A stretch of 37,032 bases of DNA from Corallochytrium limacisporum (Eukaryota; Opisthokonta), in the NCBI GenBank assembly GCA_002811645.1, contig PDIP01000084.1:61661-98692 (forward strand), written 5' to 3'. Below are positions 19,953-29,500 of this stretch, piece by piece. Position numbers and translations under genes: made by a program. The notes beneath the pieces are model-generated. The model saw only the letters and a program-made list of their open reading frames with translations, was not told the origin of the DNA and ran no database searches. Position 1 is the stretch's first letter; the number at the start of each line of letters is the position of its first letter.

Positions 19953-19969
19953 TTTCCCGCCCTGGGCGG
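19953..19969 (+). promoter_or_regulatory. E2F-like site fused to a GC palindrome
   Basis: TTTCCCGC (19953-19960) fits TTTSSCGC, and its GC half runs into the perfect palindrome CCGCCCTGGGCGG (19957-19969). It lies 365 bp upstream of the RNR1 ATG. The CCGCCC/GGGCGG arms also resemble GC boxes. Confidence 0.42.
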
Positions 19970-20324
19970 CCGCGCGGGGAGTGCGCGTGTGGGTTGGGAT
20001 GGGCCCAACGCGGTGAGGTGCCTCGCTGCCACAGCTCTACTCCGAACAATGCACACAACGAACGCACGCACCAGAACTCATTACCTTAGCCGTCCTTTCG
20101 AGAAAATCGCGCGCACCAGTTGCAGAGTGTGTTGTGGTGTCGGCTAGGCACTGGAGAAATATGGCAGGCGCATCTGTGGCGTTGAAATGAACGGTTGCAA
20201 CCTTACAAGGTGTTTGAGAAGGTAGATCAGCAATACTATTCAGAAACATTGGTGCTTCACAAACCCATTCACATTACACTAAGGAAAAGTGCTTGTTGCT
20301 TGGCTGTTCTGATAATAAGCAACC

Positions 20325-22706
20325 ATGGTGAATATGGAAGTTATTAAACGGGATGGCCGCCGCGAGCGAGTCATGTTTGATAAGATCACTTCACGGTTGA
20401 CAAAATTGTGCTATGGTCTAAACCAGGAGTACGTCGACCCTACCCAGGTGACCATGAAGGTCATCTCCGGAGTCTACGATGGTGTCACCACTCGCGAACT
20501 TGACAACTTGGCTGCAGAGACCGCCGCCTACATGACCCTGAAGCACCCCGACTTTGCCTATCTCGCTGCCCGTATTGCCGTAAGCAACCTACATAAGGAG
20601 ACCAAGAAGACCTTCTCAGAGGTCATGACTGATCTGCACACCTACGTGAACCCCAAGACTGGCCGCCCTGCCCCCCTGCTCTCTGACCAGCACTACAAGA
20701 TCATTATGGATAATGCCGAGCGCCTTAACAGTGCGCTTGTGTACGATCGGGATTTCAACTACGCCTACTTCGGTTTTAAGACTCTTGAGCGATCTTATCT
20801 GTTCAAACTGAACGGTAAGGTTGCTGAGCGTCCACAGCACATGCTAATGCGTGTGTCCATTGGCATCCACGGTGAAGATATCGACTCTGCCATCGAGACT
20901 TACAATCTTCTATCTCAGAAAATGTTTACTCATGCGTCTCCTACCCTGTTCAACGCCGCCACCCCCCGGCCTCAGCTTTCCTCTTGCTTCCTGCTGACCA
21001 TGAAAGACGACTCTATCGAGGGCATCTACGACACCTTGAAGACCTGTGCCATGATTTCCAAGACTGCTGGTGGCATTGGTCTGAATGTGCATTGTATCCG
21101 CGCCCGCGGCTCCTACATTGCCGGCACCAACGGTTATTCCAACGGCCTTGTCCCCATGCTGCGCGTCTACAACAACACTGCACGTTACGTCGATCAGGGT
21201 GGCAACAAGCGCCCTGGCGCTTTCGCCATGTACCTGGAACCCTGGCACGCTGACATTTTTGACTTCCTGGACCTGCGCAAGAACACTGGCAAGGACGAAG
21301 TTCGCGCACGCGATCTTTTCTATGCCATGTGGATTCCTGACTTGTTTATGAAGCGCGTTGAAGAGAATGGCTCATGGACGTTGATGTGCCCTCATGAGTG
21401 CCCTGGTCTGGATGATGTTTGGGGTGAGGAATTCGAGGCATTGTACACCAAGTACGAGCAGGAAGGCAAGGGTATGCAGACTATCGAGGCTCAAAAGCTC
21501 TGGTTTGCCATTCTGGAGTCTCAAGTCGAGACTGGTACCCCCTACATGCTTTACAAGGATGCCTGCAACCGTAAGTCCAACCAACAGAACCTGGGCACTA
21601 TCAAGTGCTCCAACCTCTGCACCGAGATTGTTGAGTACTCCAGCCCCGATGAAGTCGCCGTGTGCAACCTGGCCTCTCTTGCCCTTAACATGTACGTTGA
21701 ACAGACCTCCGAAGGACCGAAGTACAACTTTGACAAACTGCGTCAGGTCACCAAGGTCGTCACCAAGAACTTGAACCGCATCATCGATGTGAACTACTAC
21801 CCCGTAAAGGAAGCCGAACGATCCAATATGCGCCACCGCCCGGTTGGATTGGGTGTCCAGGGTCTTGCCGATGCTTTTATTCTCATGAGAATGCCATTCG
21901 ACAGTGACGAAGCTCGCCACCTCAACAAGCAGATCTTCGAGACCATCTACTACGGTGCCCTGGAGGCATCTAGCGAACTGGCTGCGATTGAGGGCACCTA
22001 CGAAACCTACGAGGGTTCTCCGGCTTCCAAGGGGCAGTTGCAGTACGACCTCTGGGGAGTGACTCCCACTGAGCTCTGGGACTGGTCTGTCCTGAAGGAG
22101 AAGATCGCCAAGACTGGTCTGCGCAACAGTCTGCTGGTGGCTCCCATGCCCACTGCCTCAACTGCACAGATTCTCGGAAACAACGAAGCCTTTGAACCCT
22201 ACACATCCAACGTCTACCAGCGCCGTGTGCTCTCTGGTGAGTTCCAGATTGTGAACCAGCATCTCCTCAAGGACTTGACCGAGCTCGGTCTGTGGAACGA
22301 TGACATGCGCAACCAGATCATTGCCCACAATGGTTCCATCAAGAACATCCCTGGTATCCCCCAAGACATCAAGGATCTGTACAAGACTGTGTGGGAGATC
22401 AGCCAGCGCAAGCTCATCGACATGGCCGCAGACCGTGGTGCATTCATCGATCAGAGTCAGAGCTTCAACGTGCACATTGGTGAACCCAACTTTGGTAAGC
22501 TGACCTCTATGCACTTCTACGCATGGAAGAAGGGTCTAAAGACCGGCATGTACTACTTGCGCACTCGTCCCGCCGTCGATGCAATCAAGTTCACAGTGGA
22601 TCAGACCAAGCTGAAGGCCAAGACCGAAGAGGAGCGCGCAGCTGAGGAAGCCGCCATGCTCTGCTCTCTGGAGAACAAGGAAGCCTGCATGATGTGCTCA
22701 GGCTAG
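20325..22706 (+). CDS. RNR1: Ribonucleoside-diphosphate reductase large subunit
   Basis: This is the catalytic alpha subunit of class Ia ribonucleotide reductase, which makes dNDPs from NDPs with the small radical subunit in the cytosol. The 793 residues are the normal length. An ATP-cone allosteric domain occupies about 1-90. Active-site residues are present: C221 (QLSSCFLL), the N430-x-C432-x-E434 triad (CSNLCTEI), C447 (AVCNLAS) and the radical-transfer pair Y743-Y744 (GMYYLRTRP). The C terminus has the shuttle cysteines C788-x-x-C791 (ACMMCSG). Codon choice is visibly biased to C/G-ending codons (AAG, AAC, ATC, GTC), more than in its neighbours, as expected for a highly expressed gene. 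The small subunit is not in this window. The sequence around the ATG (AACCATGG) is favourable for initiation. Confidence 0.98.
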   Translation: MVNMEVIKRDGRRERVMFDKITSRLTKLCYGLNQEYVDPTQVTMKVISGVYDGVTTRELDNLAAETAAYMTLKHPDFAYLAARIAVSNLHKETKKTFSEVMTDLHTYVNPKTGRPAPLLSDQHYKIIMDNAERLNSALVYDRDFNYAYFGFKTLERSYLFKLNGKVAERPQHMLMRVSIGIHGEDIDSAIETYNLLSQKMFTHASPTLFNAATPRPQLSSCFLLTMKDDSIEGIYDTLKTCAMISKTAGGIGLNVHCIRARGSYIAGTNGYSNGLVPMLRVYNNTARYVDQGGNKRPGAFAMYLEPWHADIFDFLDLRKNTGKDEVRARDLFYAMWIPDLFMKRVEENGSWTLMCPHECPGLDDVWGEEFEALYTKYEQEGKGMQTIEAQKLWFAILESQVETGTPYMLYKDACNRKSNQQNLGTIKCSNLCTEIVEYSSPDEVAVCNLASLALNMYVEQTSEGPKYNFDKLRQVTKVVTKNLNRIIDVNYYPVKEAERSNMRHRPVGLGVQGLADAFILMRMPFDSDEARHLNKQIFETIYYGALEASSELAAIEGTYETYEGSPASKGQLQYDLWGVTPTELWDWSVLKEKIAKTGLRNSLLVAPMPTASTAQILGNNEAFEPYTSNVYQRRVLSGEFQIVNQHLLKDLTELGLWNDDMRNQIIAHNGSIKNIPGIPQDIKDLYKTVWEISQRKLIDMAADRGAFIDQSQSFNVHIGEPNFGKLTSMHFYAWKKGLKTGMYYLRTRPAVDAIKFTVDQTKLKAKTEEERAAEEAAMLCSLENKEACMMCSG

Positions 22707-23255
22707 ACATACATTCTTCATCAACTAACTAATAGACAAGCGTAGTTTTCTATAGATGCATATGAGATTTTCTTTTCGGCAGGTGCCAGAACCCCTCGTT
22801 CGTTCACTTTCGCTGCGCTCACAAAAAACTGGCCCCCAATCCCGACCAACAACCACCACCGCTTTCCCGGTAGTACATAAGGAAAAGGCGAACAATGCGC
22901 GGCGGTCCCTACCGTCGGCTGCCCGCTTACGTCTATTGTGTGTGCGCAGCACGTACTTGTGCTACCGTTGTTCAGGTATACACATTGCACGACGAAACTC
23001 CACAGGGCGATGCTGCCAAGTCCTAAGTTTACCTCCGAAATGTGCCCCAGTTAGCGAGACGAACCCAACTCCGGCAAGCGCAAGTGCCTGGCATGTGAAT
23101 GACGGAAACAAACGCAGCGAAGCGAGAGAGAGAACACGTCCTTGGGACACTCTCGGAATCGAAAGAATTTAGGCCGGTACCCGCACGCCGGCCACAACTG
23201 GCTAGGTAGGGGAGAGTGTCCAACCGGGGGGGGGGGCATGGAGAGGGCAACCGGG

Positions 23256-23280
23256 CACACACACAAACACACACACAAAG
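23256..23280 (+). repeat. Short interrupted (CA)n repeat
   Basis: CA units with two AAA-type interruptions extend for about 25 bp. A further CACACAAACAC stretch follows at about 23323. Confidence 0.75.
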
Positions 23281-23670
23281 GAAAACAAAGTACCGTTCAC
23301 TCTATCCCTCGTCGTCCGCAACGTACACACAAACACAACAGACGGTTGCGGGTGCGCGCTCTGGCTTCGCTTGGCAGCGCAATCTGATGCCCCTCTGCAG
23401 ATTCCCGGCTTGTTCCGTCCGTACGGACCCCGTTGGTCGGCCGGAAAGGGAAGGGGGGGGAGCAAAGCACCAAAGGTGATGGGCTCCGCAGAAGTAAGAA
23501 GGAGCGGGAAACTGGGGATCCTAGATTTCAATAGTAACAGTACTGAACTTTTTCCCGATGCCTGGCTCAAAACGTGCTAACTTGTAAGGGGAGGTGTGTT
23601 GACCTGGAGGTAAGAAAGAGATGAAAGGACTTGCGACAGATTCCAATGCCTGAGCCCGGTGATTTGGTTT

Positions 23671-23702
23671 GGGGGGCGGGGGGCAAGGGTGGGTGGTTTG
23701 GG
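23671..23702 (+). other. Strong G-quadruplex motif upstream of the TBC gene
   Basis: Guanine runs of 6, 6, 3, 3 and 3 are separated by loops of 1, 3, 1 and 6 positions. This is a textbook quadruplex pattern, on the coding strand about 340 bp before the TBC-gene ATG. It could act in the promoter or in the 5' leader; the sequence alone cannot say. Confidence 0.65.
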
Positions 23703-24043
23703 TTTCGATGACTTTTCTATTCCTTTGGGTCCTTTTTGCCCTGCTGGGTAGAGAGGTTGGAGGGAAGGCGGGTGGTTTTTGGAGGTTGGGTGGCAGCTAA
23801 ACATTGGAAGGAAACGCTTGGGCGAGAAAGGGCTTCCATGGTGAAAAGCTACTTGAGAAAGAAATTCAATACTGGGTTTTGTCGGATCAAGCTTGGGCGC
23901 ATAAGTGGATTTGTCTACCTATCAACTGCGGACGTATTCTCTTGGAAGAGGTAGACTATTGTAACCATGTGAACAATTCATTGGTGGGCAAAGCCTAACT
24001 CAGAAGTACATCAGCGGTAGCCTATTCCGGCGGGTAAAGTAAG

Positions 24044-26827
24044 ATGGCGACAGAGGCAAAGGACTCTAAATCTCCAAAGGGCTGGGCTCGTCGTCGCATC
24101 CAAGAGAACAAAGAGACTGAGTCACCAGATGCAGGGGCCAACAGTTCACCCAGGCAAAGCCTGGCTTTGAACAAGCACAGGAGTAGTGAGGCAGACTCTG
24201 CACGCATACAGAGAACTATTTCTGGGGTGTCCGAAACGTCGAGTTTAGGTACTCCTGCGGAAACGCCGAACATGGAGCCCTCACATGTTACCTTTGACAC
24301 GAAATTGGATGAACCTCGCCACGCTCCCAGACCTACCTTGGACGATGTCCCGGAGCTGAAGCATGATGTTCAAGACAGAGGCTCGGGAACGTCAGGCATT
24401 GCGAGTCTACACTCCTTCAAGGGAAGTAACGGCGGCTTGAGTGCACGAGGGATTCACAAACACTTGGCGTACGAAGCTAAGGGCTCGATGTCGGGAAAGA
24501 AGAAAGATCAAGAAGAAGCGGAAGGTGGCAGCATGCCTCCACGTCACCTGCGGAAATTGAGCCAGACGAGCAGCCGGAATCTGCACCAGGTGCATAACTT
24601 ATACTTCTCTTTGGTCGATGATGACCCGCTGTCAGACATTAACGCAACCTCGGCAGAGGACCTTACAGAAATGGACTCTATAGCTGATTCAGAGGTCAAG
24701 GACCATCCGCGCCCGTCAAAGCTGGGAGGATTCCTGTCCCGTCTGCGGTCCATCAGCCCGAGTAGAGACAAAGACTCTGACCCGGAAAAGACACCGCGAG
24801 CAGGTGAATTCGAGGATAGTCCCAGTCGCCGTACGCGTAGTCGGACATTTAAAGCTACGGAAGCCACCAAATCGCAGTACAACAAGACACTGGAGATGTG
24901 CCGGAGGCTTAGTATGCACGGCCAGATAATGCCTGAGACTGCAATGAATGTGTCTGTGGGGGATGTGGTCTTGCCAAACGATACGGGAGCACAGGGGCAA
25001 CAATCCCGGGACGCGTCACCTGAGGCTCCCCATCGACTGCCCTCGCTGGACGAGTGGGCTAAGGAACGCGCTGGTACTGGCGCAGATGAAACTGGGCAAG
25101 ACTTGCATGATCGGGACGATACTATTACGCCGTTGGTCTCAAACATAGGACCCCGTGGTCCCACCCCTCTGCGTGCGTCACTTCGTAGCACACGCCGAGC
25201 CTCCACACGCGGTTCCGCAGTAGGGTTCCATCAAGCCTTTGCTGAGTTTAATGAGATGAAACAAAACGTTTTGCTCGAGACCGGGTGCGATGAAGAGGAC
25301 GCCATTCGCATTACTAATGAGCGGTTTGTTTCGCCATCGACTTCCGTAGAGCAACTGGCAGGCCATGAATCAGAGCAGGCTCCTGTACTGCATCACGTTG
25401 ATGCAGAAAGGTATGGGGAGCTTTGGAATGAATGGGGAAAAGTCCTCGCCTCATGGCAAGATGGTGTCGTGTGGGTGACAGACGAAGTCCGGGAGCTAGT
25501 GTGCCAGGGAGTGCCAGATCCACTGCGATGTACTCTGTGGCAGATGCTTGCGGGTTCCTTTGGAGAGACTGAACTCAAGCAACAGTACGTCCAGTATACC
25601 AGTAGAGAGTCGACTCATGAGACTGCAATCATCAAGGACATTGGTCGCACGTTTCCTGATCATGAAATGTTTCGAGCCGGTGAAGTTGATTCCGAAGAGG
25701 ACGTCACCAGTCTGGGCCGCGCTGACAGCGGGGACCGTGTTGGTCGTGATAGTAACGCTACCGAAGTGTCTGTGGCCACGGGGATGTCGGGTAGCACTCG
25801 GGAATCTTTCGAGCAGGCATCACAATGTTCCAGTCAAGGGTTCCGCAGCGCAGCCAGCACGAGCCGGCGGAACCCTCCGCCTGTGATCAAGAGTCGTGGA
25901 CAACTGTCTCTCGCCCGCGTCTGCCGCGCCTATTCTCTCCATGATCCCGAAGTCGGCTTTTGCCAAGGGATGCCCTTTGTTGTGGGTATTCTATTGATGC
26001 ATATGCCCGAGGAGGAGGCCTTTGCTTTGTTTGTGAACATATGCCAGAATTATGGCCAGCGGCTTTTGTATCTCCCTGGCATGGAGTACTTACAGATGAC
26101 ACTTCATTCCTTTGAGTACTTCTTGCGCCAGCAGGTGGCTGCAGTCTACAAGCACTTCCGCTCCCATGGCTTGCAGGCCAATATGTACGCATCCCAATGG
26201 TTTCTGACTATGTATGCATCATGCATGCCAGTAGAGATTACCTACCAGATCCTGGACATGTATCTTTTGGAGGGTCGGGAATTTTTGATTAAGATCGCTG
26301 TCGCAATTATGAAGGACTTACAGGAGGACCTCTGTGAATCACCCTTTGAGCAATGTATGGAGATTCTCAAGGTTGTTGTGCCGCTCATGTACGCTCACGA
26401 TCCAGACGAACTGATCGATAAGGCTCGGCATATTGAGATCAGCACTAGGAAGCTACAACGCATCGAGAAAGATTTCCTGGCCAAGCTACAGAAGCAGTCG
26501 CAGCAAGGGCAAATGATCATGATGTTGGAAGAAGAAAAGAAGGTTCTCAATGAGCGTCTTCAGGAAGAACACAAGAACGGCAAAGAGTTGGAGAAAGAGC
26601 TCAGAAAGTCAAAGAAACAGGTTACCCTGCTCGAACAACAACTGGCAGCGACGGAAAGTCAGCTTGGAAACGATATTGCAGAGCTCAGAGAGCAGATGGC
26701 CCGGAAGGATCACGTTGCTGAACAAAATGCTGTGACGATTGAGTGTATGTCGGAAGAATTGCAGCAGTTGAAGGCAATGATGCGGGAGATGATCGAGAAG
26801 GAATTGAGCCGTGCTGAGGCGTCTTGA
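24044..26827 (+). CDS. TBC-domain Rab GTPase-activating protein with C-terminal coiled coil
   Basis: This 927-residue protein should stimulate GTP hydrolysis by a Rab in vesicle traffic. Residues 1-450 are Ser/charge-rich and disordered. The TBC domain runs from about 483 (VCQGVPDPLRCTLW) to 800. The arginine finger is R535 in IIKDIGRTFPDHEMF, and the glutamine finger is Q641 in GFCQGM, where most relatives have YCQGM. Between the fingers, residues 546-616 form a low-complexity Ser/Asp-rich insert where close homologues have a much shorter link to the GQ-x-SL-x-RV helix. Residues 803-925 are a heptad-like coiled coil, as in the EVI5/GYP5 group. The ATG at 24044 is the first in frame. An AATAAA follows 14 bp after the stop, and the gene is tail to tail with the LRR gene. 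The Rab partner is unknown. Confidence 0.92.
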   Translation: MATEAKDSKSPKGWARRRIQENKETESPDAGANSSPRQSLALNKHRSSEADSARIQRTISGVSETSSLGTPAETPNMEPSHVTFDTKLDEPRHAPRPTLDDVPELKHDVQDRGSGTSGIASLHSFKGSNGGLSARGIHKHLAYEAKGSMSGKKKDQEEAEGGSMPPRHLRKLSQTSSRNLHQVHNLYFSLVDDDPLSDINATSAEDLTEMDSIADSEVKDHPRPSKLGGFLSRLRSISPSRDKDSDPEKTPRAGEFEDSPSRRTRSRTFKATEATKSQYNKTLEMCRRLSMHGQIMPETAMNVSVGDVVLPNDTGAQGQQSRDASPEAPHRLPSLDEWAKERAGTGADETGQDLHDRDDTITPLVSNIGPRGPTPLRASLRSTRRASTRGSAVGFHQAFAEFNEMKQNVLLETGCDEEDAIRITNERFVSPSTSVEQLAGHESEQAPVLHHVDAERYGELWNEWGKVLASWQDGVVWVTDEVRELVCQGVPDPLRCTLWQMLAGSFGETELKQQYVQYTSRESTHETAIIKDIGRTFPDHEMFRAGEVDSEEDVTSLGRADSGDRVGRDSNATEVSVATGMSGSTRESFEQASQCSSQGFRSAASTSRRNPPPVIKSRGQLSLARVCRAYSLHDPEVGFCQGMPFVVGILLMHMPEEEAFALFVNICQNYGQRLLYLPGMEYLQMTLHSFEYFLRQQVAAVYKHFRSHGLQANMYASQWFLTMYASCMPVEITYQILDMYLLEGREFLIKIAVAIMKDLQEDLCESPFEQCMEILKVVVPLMYAHDPDELIDKARHIEISTRKLQRIEKDFLAKLQKQSQQGQMIMMLEEEKKVLNERLQEEHKNGKELEKELRKSKKQVTLLEQQLAATESQLGNDIAELREQMARKDHVAEQNAVTIECMSEELQQLKAMMREMIEKELSRAEAS

Positions 26828-26840
26828 GGTCCATGTCAGC

Positions 26841-26846
26841 AATAAA
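26841..26846 (+). terminator. AATAAA poly(A) signal of the TBC gene
   Basis: A canonical AATAAA begins 14 bp past the stop codon, inside the 84 bp gap to the convergent LRR gene. Cleavage 10-30 bp further on would bring the transcript end close to, or into, the opposite gene. Confidence 0.55.
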
Positions 26847-26911
26847 GTGAAATTTTCAGCGAATACTGCTTCCCTATGTAGAAGTCTATGATTTTCATAT
26901 TTTCAGTTCGT

Positions 26912-29500
26912 TCACGCCCTGGGACTGAGGATGCGCGGGGTCCGGGTCCTCTGGCGGGGGGTATGGGCCTCCTCTAATGCCATGGAGGTAAACGAAGCGT
27001 CATTGGCTCCGCTAGATTGCAAAGTACGATTGAGCACCGTCTGACTAAGAGAAGTCATGCTCTCGCGAGGATGACGTGAAGTTGACGTGTGTTCTTCCAT
27101 GTTGGTTGAGGAGCCATGCTCGCGCTCAAAGAGCCACGGAGCACGAGAGGAGTCACGCTCGTTGGCGAATGCCGTGGTGCTGGGGGAAGAACTGGTGGTA
27201 ACGTTTGATGATTCCCTATGTACCGGTTGAGTAAGGCGTACACGATTCATTGCACGCCTGGACGCTTGCTCCGGCTGTTCAACCTGCTCTATTGGTAGCA
27301 GAGGGCCAGAACGGTGCATGATCAGCGGCAGCGTGCGACGGGTTCCACGACTTTCCACAGTCATTGAGGCCACGAATGCATCAACCGCGGAGTCAGCCAC
27401 AGCAATAGCATTGTTAAACTCGTTGGTACCGGTATCTACAGGAATGAGAGAGAAAATGGATTCAGTTGCGGTCTCCCTTGACTGCACGGCATGTTGCCTA
27501 GCCTCCTCAGCCACAATCACGAATGCTGGTGACACCACCTGCTCCTCGGCGGTGCCGAATTCTCCTTCTTGAGTGCCATTGCGTTGATTTAATGTGACGC
27601 GCAGGTCTTGATGCCACTGTAAGGAGCGCACAATGCTTTCGCACAAGCGAAACAGCAGAGTACGCCCACCTGGGGCAGAGGAGGCGTCCGGGTACGACAT
27701 ATCAGGGAAGTGACGCCTTTGGTCAGTCTGGTTGCCTTGCAGAAGGGCAGGGTTCCTGCTCGCCACCAAATCACGAATATAAGCACTAGAGCAGGCACTG
27801 CTACACACAATGGTGGTCAACATGACATGACTACGTCCTACACGATCAAGACTGTGCAGGAGTTGTGAGTTCTGAAAGTATGTTTGATGGCACTGCATGC
27901 ACTTGCGCTGCTGCATATTGAGATGGCGCTGTACTGCTTCAGGAAGGAGGGTCTGATTTACGGTGGTATTAGCCTCTCTTTCTTCAACCGTGGGCTGCAA
28001 TTTAGTAATGGATGGCTTGACCCCAAGATGACGCATTTTCTTCCCGAGCTTACGCAGACGGAGTTTCTTTGGCTTTCTCTTGTTCACAGCCGTGTCCAGG
28101 ACCGACGTGCTCTTTGCTTTGCTGTCAGCCATGCTTCTGTCTTGCATTATCTTTCGTGCACATAACTCTACCAAAGTAGGCACCGTGTTTGTGGTCGGAT
28201 CCTCGGTGATGAAACTGTGGACATTCTTGCACACACGGCGTGTGTTGTGGTCGATGGCCACTGTAGTGGACTCTTCAGAAATATCCAATACTCCTGCTAT
28301 CTCTGCGGCGATCTCTGCATGAACCGTACTATTGTGCCCGAAACTGTCCATTGTGTTTCTGTGGCTACTCCCGCCGGACATGATCTTGTCTACAATGAGC
28401 TGTTCCACATGCAGTGGGTTGTTGGCGTATCTGAATTGCTTGAGGCCGGAGTGTTCTTTCAGTGCAGTCGGAAGGAGTACAATCTGATTATTGGAGATAT
28501 CCAAACGACGAAGGTTGATCATGCTTAGTACACACTCCGGCAGACACGGCAAGCGATTATTTCGCAGGTTCAGGTTGTGCAGAAGTGACAGCTGTCCCAT
28601 GCTGTCCGGCAACTCAACTAACAAATTTTCACTGAGATCCAGTCTCATAAGTGAGTAGGTCTGGCCAATCTCGTTGGGTAAAGAGACCAGACGGTTGTTG
28701 TGCAGGGTCAGGCGACGTAGACTCCGCCAACCCTTACAGCATTGCGGAGGCAGGGTGGCCAGAAGGTTGCCTCCAAGCCCCAACTCCTGAAGTTGAGTGA
28801 GCCTACCCATCTCTGCGGGTAACTCCGTAATCCGATTGCTACATATGTTCAACCATTTTAGTCTTGTCAAATTTCCGATTTCTGGAGGCAAAGTACTAAG
28901 CTGGTTGTGACTCAAATCGAGTTTGACCATCTTTGTCAAACAGCACAGACTCTTAGGCACTTCGCGCAAGCGGTTCTGGAACAGACCAAGCTTACGTAAG
29001 TCAATCAGTCTTGCAAAGGAATCCGGAAGTGTGGAGAGTCGATTGTCACCCAGACCTAGACCGCGCAGCTTGCGACATGCACCGATCTTGTCGGGTAGCG
29101 TCTGCAAGCGATTGTGAGTCAGATCCATCCATTCCAGGGCTACCATCTCCGCCAAATCCTCCGGTAAGGACAACAACAAATTGGATCCCAGAGCAAGCCG
29201 TTCAAGGTGCTTCAGTCCGGCAAACGCCCCGATTTCGACTTCATCAATTCTGTTACCGTTCATCGCTAGCCAGCGTAACATTCTACACTTCCCCAGTTCA
29301 ACGGGAATTGTTGTAATTTGGTTACTGGCCAAGGTAAGTTCCGTCAGCTGGCTCCATGACCCGATGGACCGTATGTCGGTGATATCATTCCGTTCCAGCA
29401 AAAGGCTGCGAACATGCCTGTTCTTTCCAACTATTGGTACGAGTTCCAAGCCATTCTCATTCAACTTTAGGAACGTCACCGTACTGAGAATATTTCCCAT
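26912..29500 (-). CDS. N-myristoylation-motif leucine-rich-repeat protein with C-terminal Cys4 motif
   Basis: This 862-residue protein opens with MGNILST, fitting the N-myristoylation rule (G2, S6), so a membrane anchor is likely. From about residue 8 to 362 there are about 14-15 leucine-rich repeats of 22-24 residues with the pattern LxxLxLxxNxLxxLP, the Shoc2/Ras-suppressor type that scaffolds small GTPases, kinases or phosphatases. A basic patch (475-490) follows. Then comes a possible zinc site C534-x2-C537 with C566-x3-C570. The remaining C terminus is Ser/Thr/Arg-rich and disordered. I know the LRR-plus-Cys layout from other fungal hypothetical proteins but no established function. The ATG at 29500 is required by the myristoylation motif, which supports that start. 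The gene converges on the TBC gene. Confidence 0.85.
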   Translation of the reverse strand: MGNILSTVTFLKLNENGLELVPIVGKNRHVRSLLLERNDITDIRSIGSWSQLTELTLASNQITTIPVELGKCRMLRWLAMNGNRIDEVEIGAFAGLKHLERLALGSNLLLSLPEDLAEMVALEWMDLTHNRLQTLPDKIGACRKLRGLGLGDNRLSTLPDSFARLIDLRKLGLFQNRLREVPKSLCCLTKMVKLDLSHNQLSTLPPEIGNLTRLKWLNICSNRITELPAEMGRLTQLQELGLGGNLLATLPPQCCKGWRSLRRLTLHNNRLVSLPNEIGQTYSLMRLDLSENLLVELPDSMGQLSLLHNLNLRNNRLPCLPECVLSMINLRRLDISNNQIVLLPTALKEHSGLKQFRYANNPLHVEQLIVDKIMSGGSSHRNTMDSFGHNSTVHAEIAAEIAGVLDISEESTTVAIDHNTRRVCKNVHSFITEDPTTNTVPTLVELCARKIMQDRSMADSKAKSTSVLDTAVNKRKPKKLRLRKLGKKMRHLGVKPSITKLQPTVEEREANTTVNQTLLPEAVQRHLNMQQRKCMQCHQTYFQNSQLLHSLDRVGRSHVMLTTIVCSSACSSAYIRDLVASRNPALLQGNQTDQRRHFPDMSYPDASSAPGGRTLLFRLCESIVRSLQWHQDLRVTLNQRNGTQEGEFGTAEEQVVSPAFVIVAEEARQHAVQSRETATESIFSLIPVDTGTNEFNNAIAVADSAVDAFVASMTVESRGTRRTLPLIMHRSGPLLPIEQVEQPEQASRRAMNRVRLTQPVHRESSNVTTSSSPSTTAFANERDSSRAPWLFEREHGSSTNMEEHTSTSRHPRESMTSLSQTVLNRTLQSSGANDASFTSMALEEAHTPRQRTRTPRILSPRA

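Larger units (their letters stand above)
18702..20324. other. RNR1 promoter region between divergent genes
   Basis: No convincing coding frame is present. This 1.6 kb separates the minus-strand STEEP1-like gene from plus-strand RNR1 and therefore holds both promoters. Three E2F-like motifs are the clearest content. No TATA box precedes RNR1. Confidence 0.55.
22707..24043. other. Spacer between RNR1 and the TBC gene
   Basis: No coding frame is convincing. It contains CA-rich microsatellite sequence at 23256-23280, G11 at 23226-23236, an E2F-like GCGGGAAA at 23504-23511 and a strong G-run cluster at 23671-23702. It must hold the RNR1 3' end and the promoter of the TBC gene. Confidence 0.5.
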
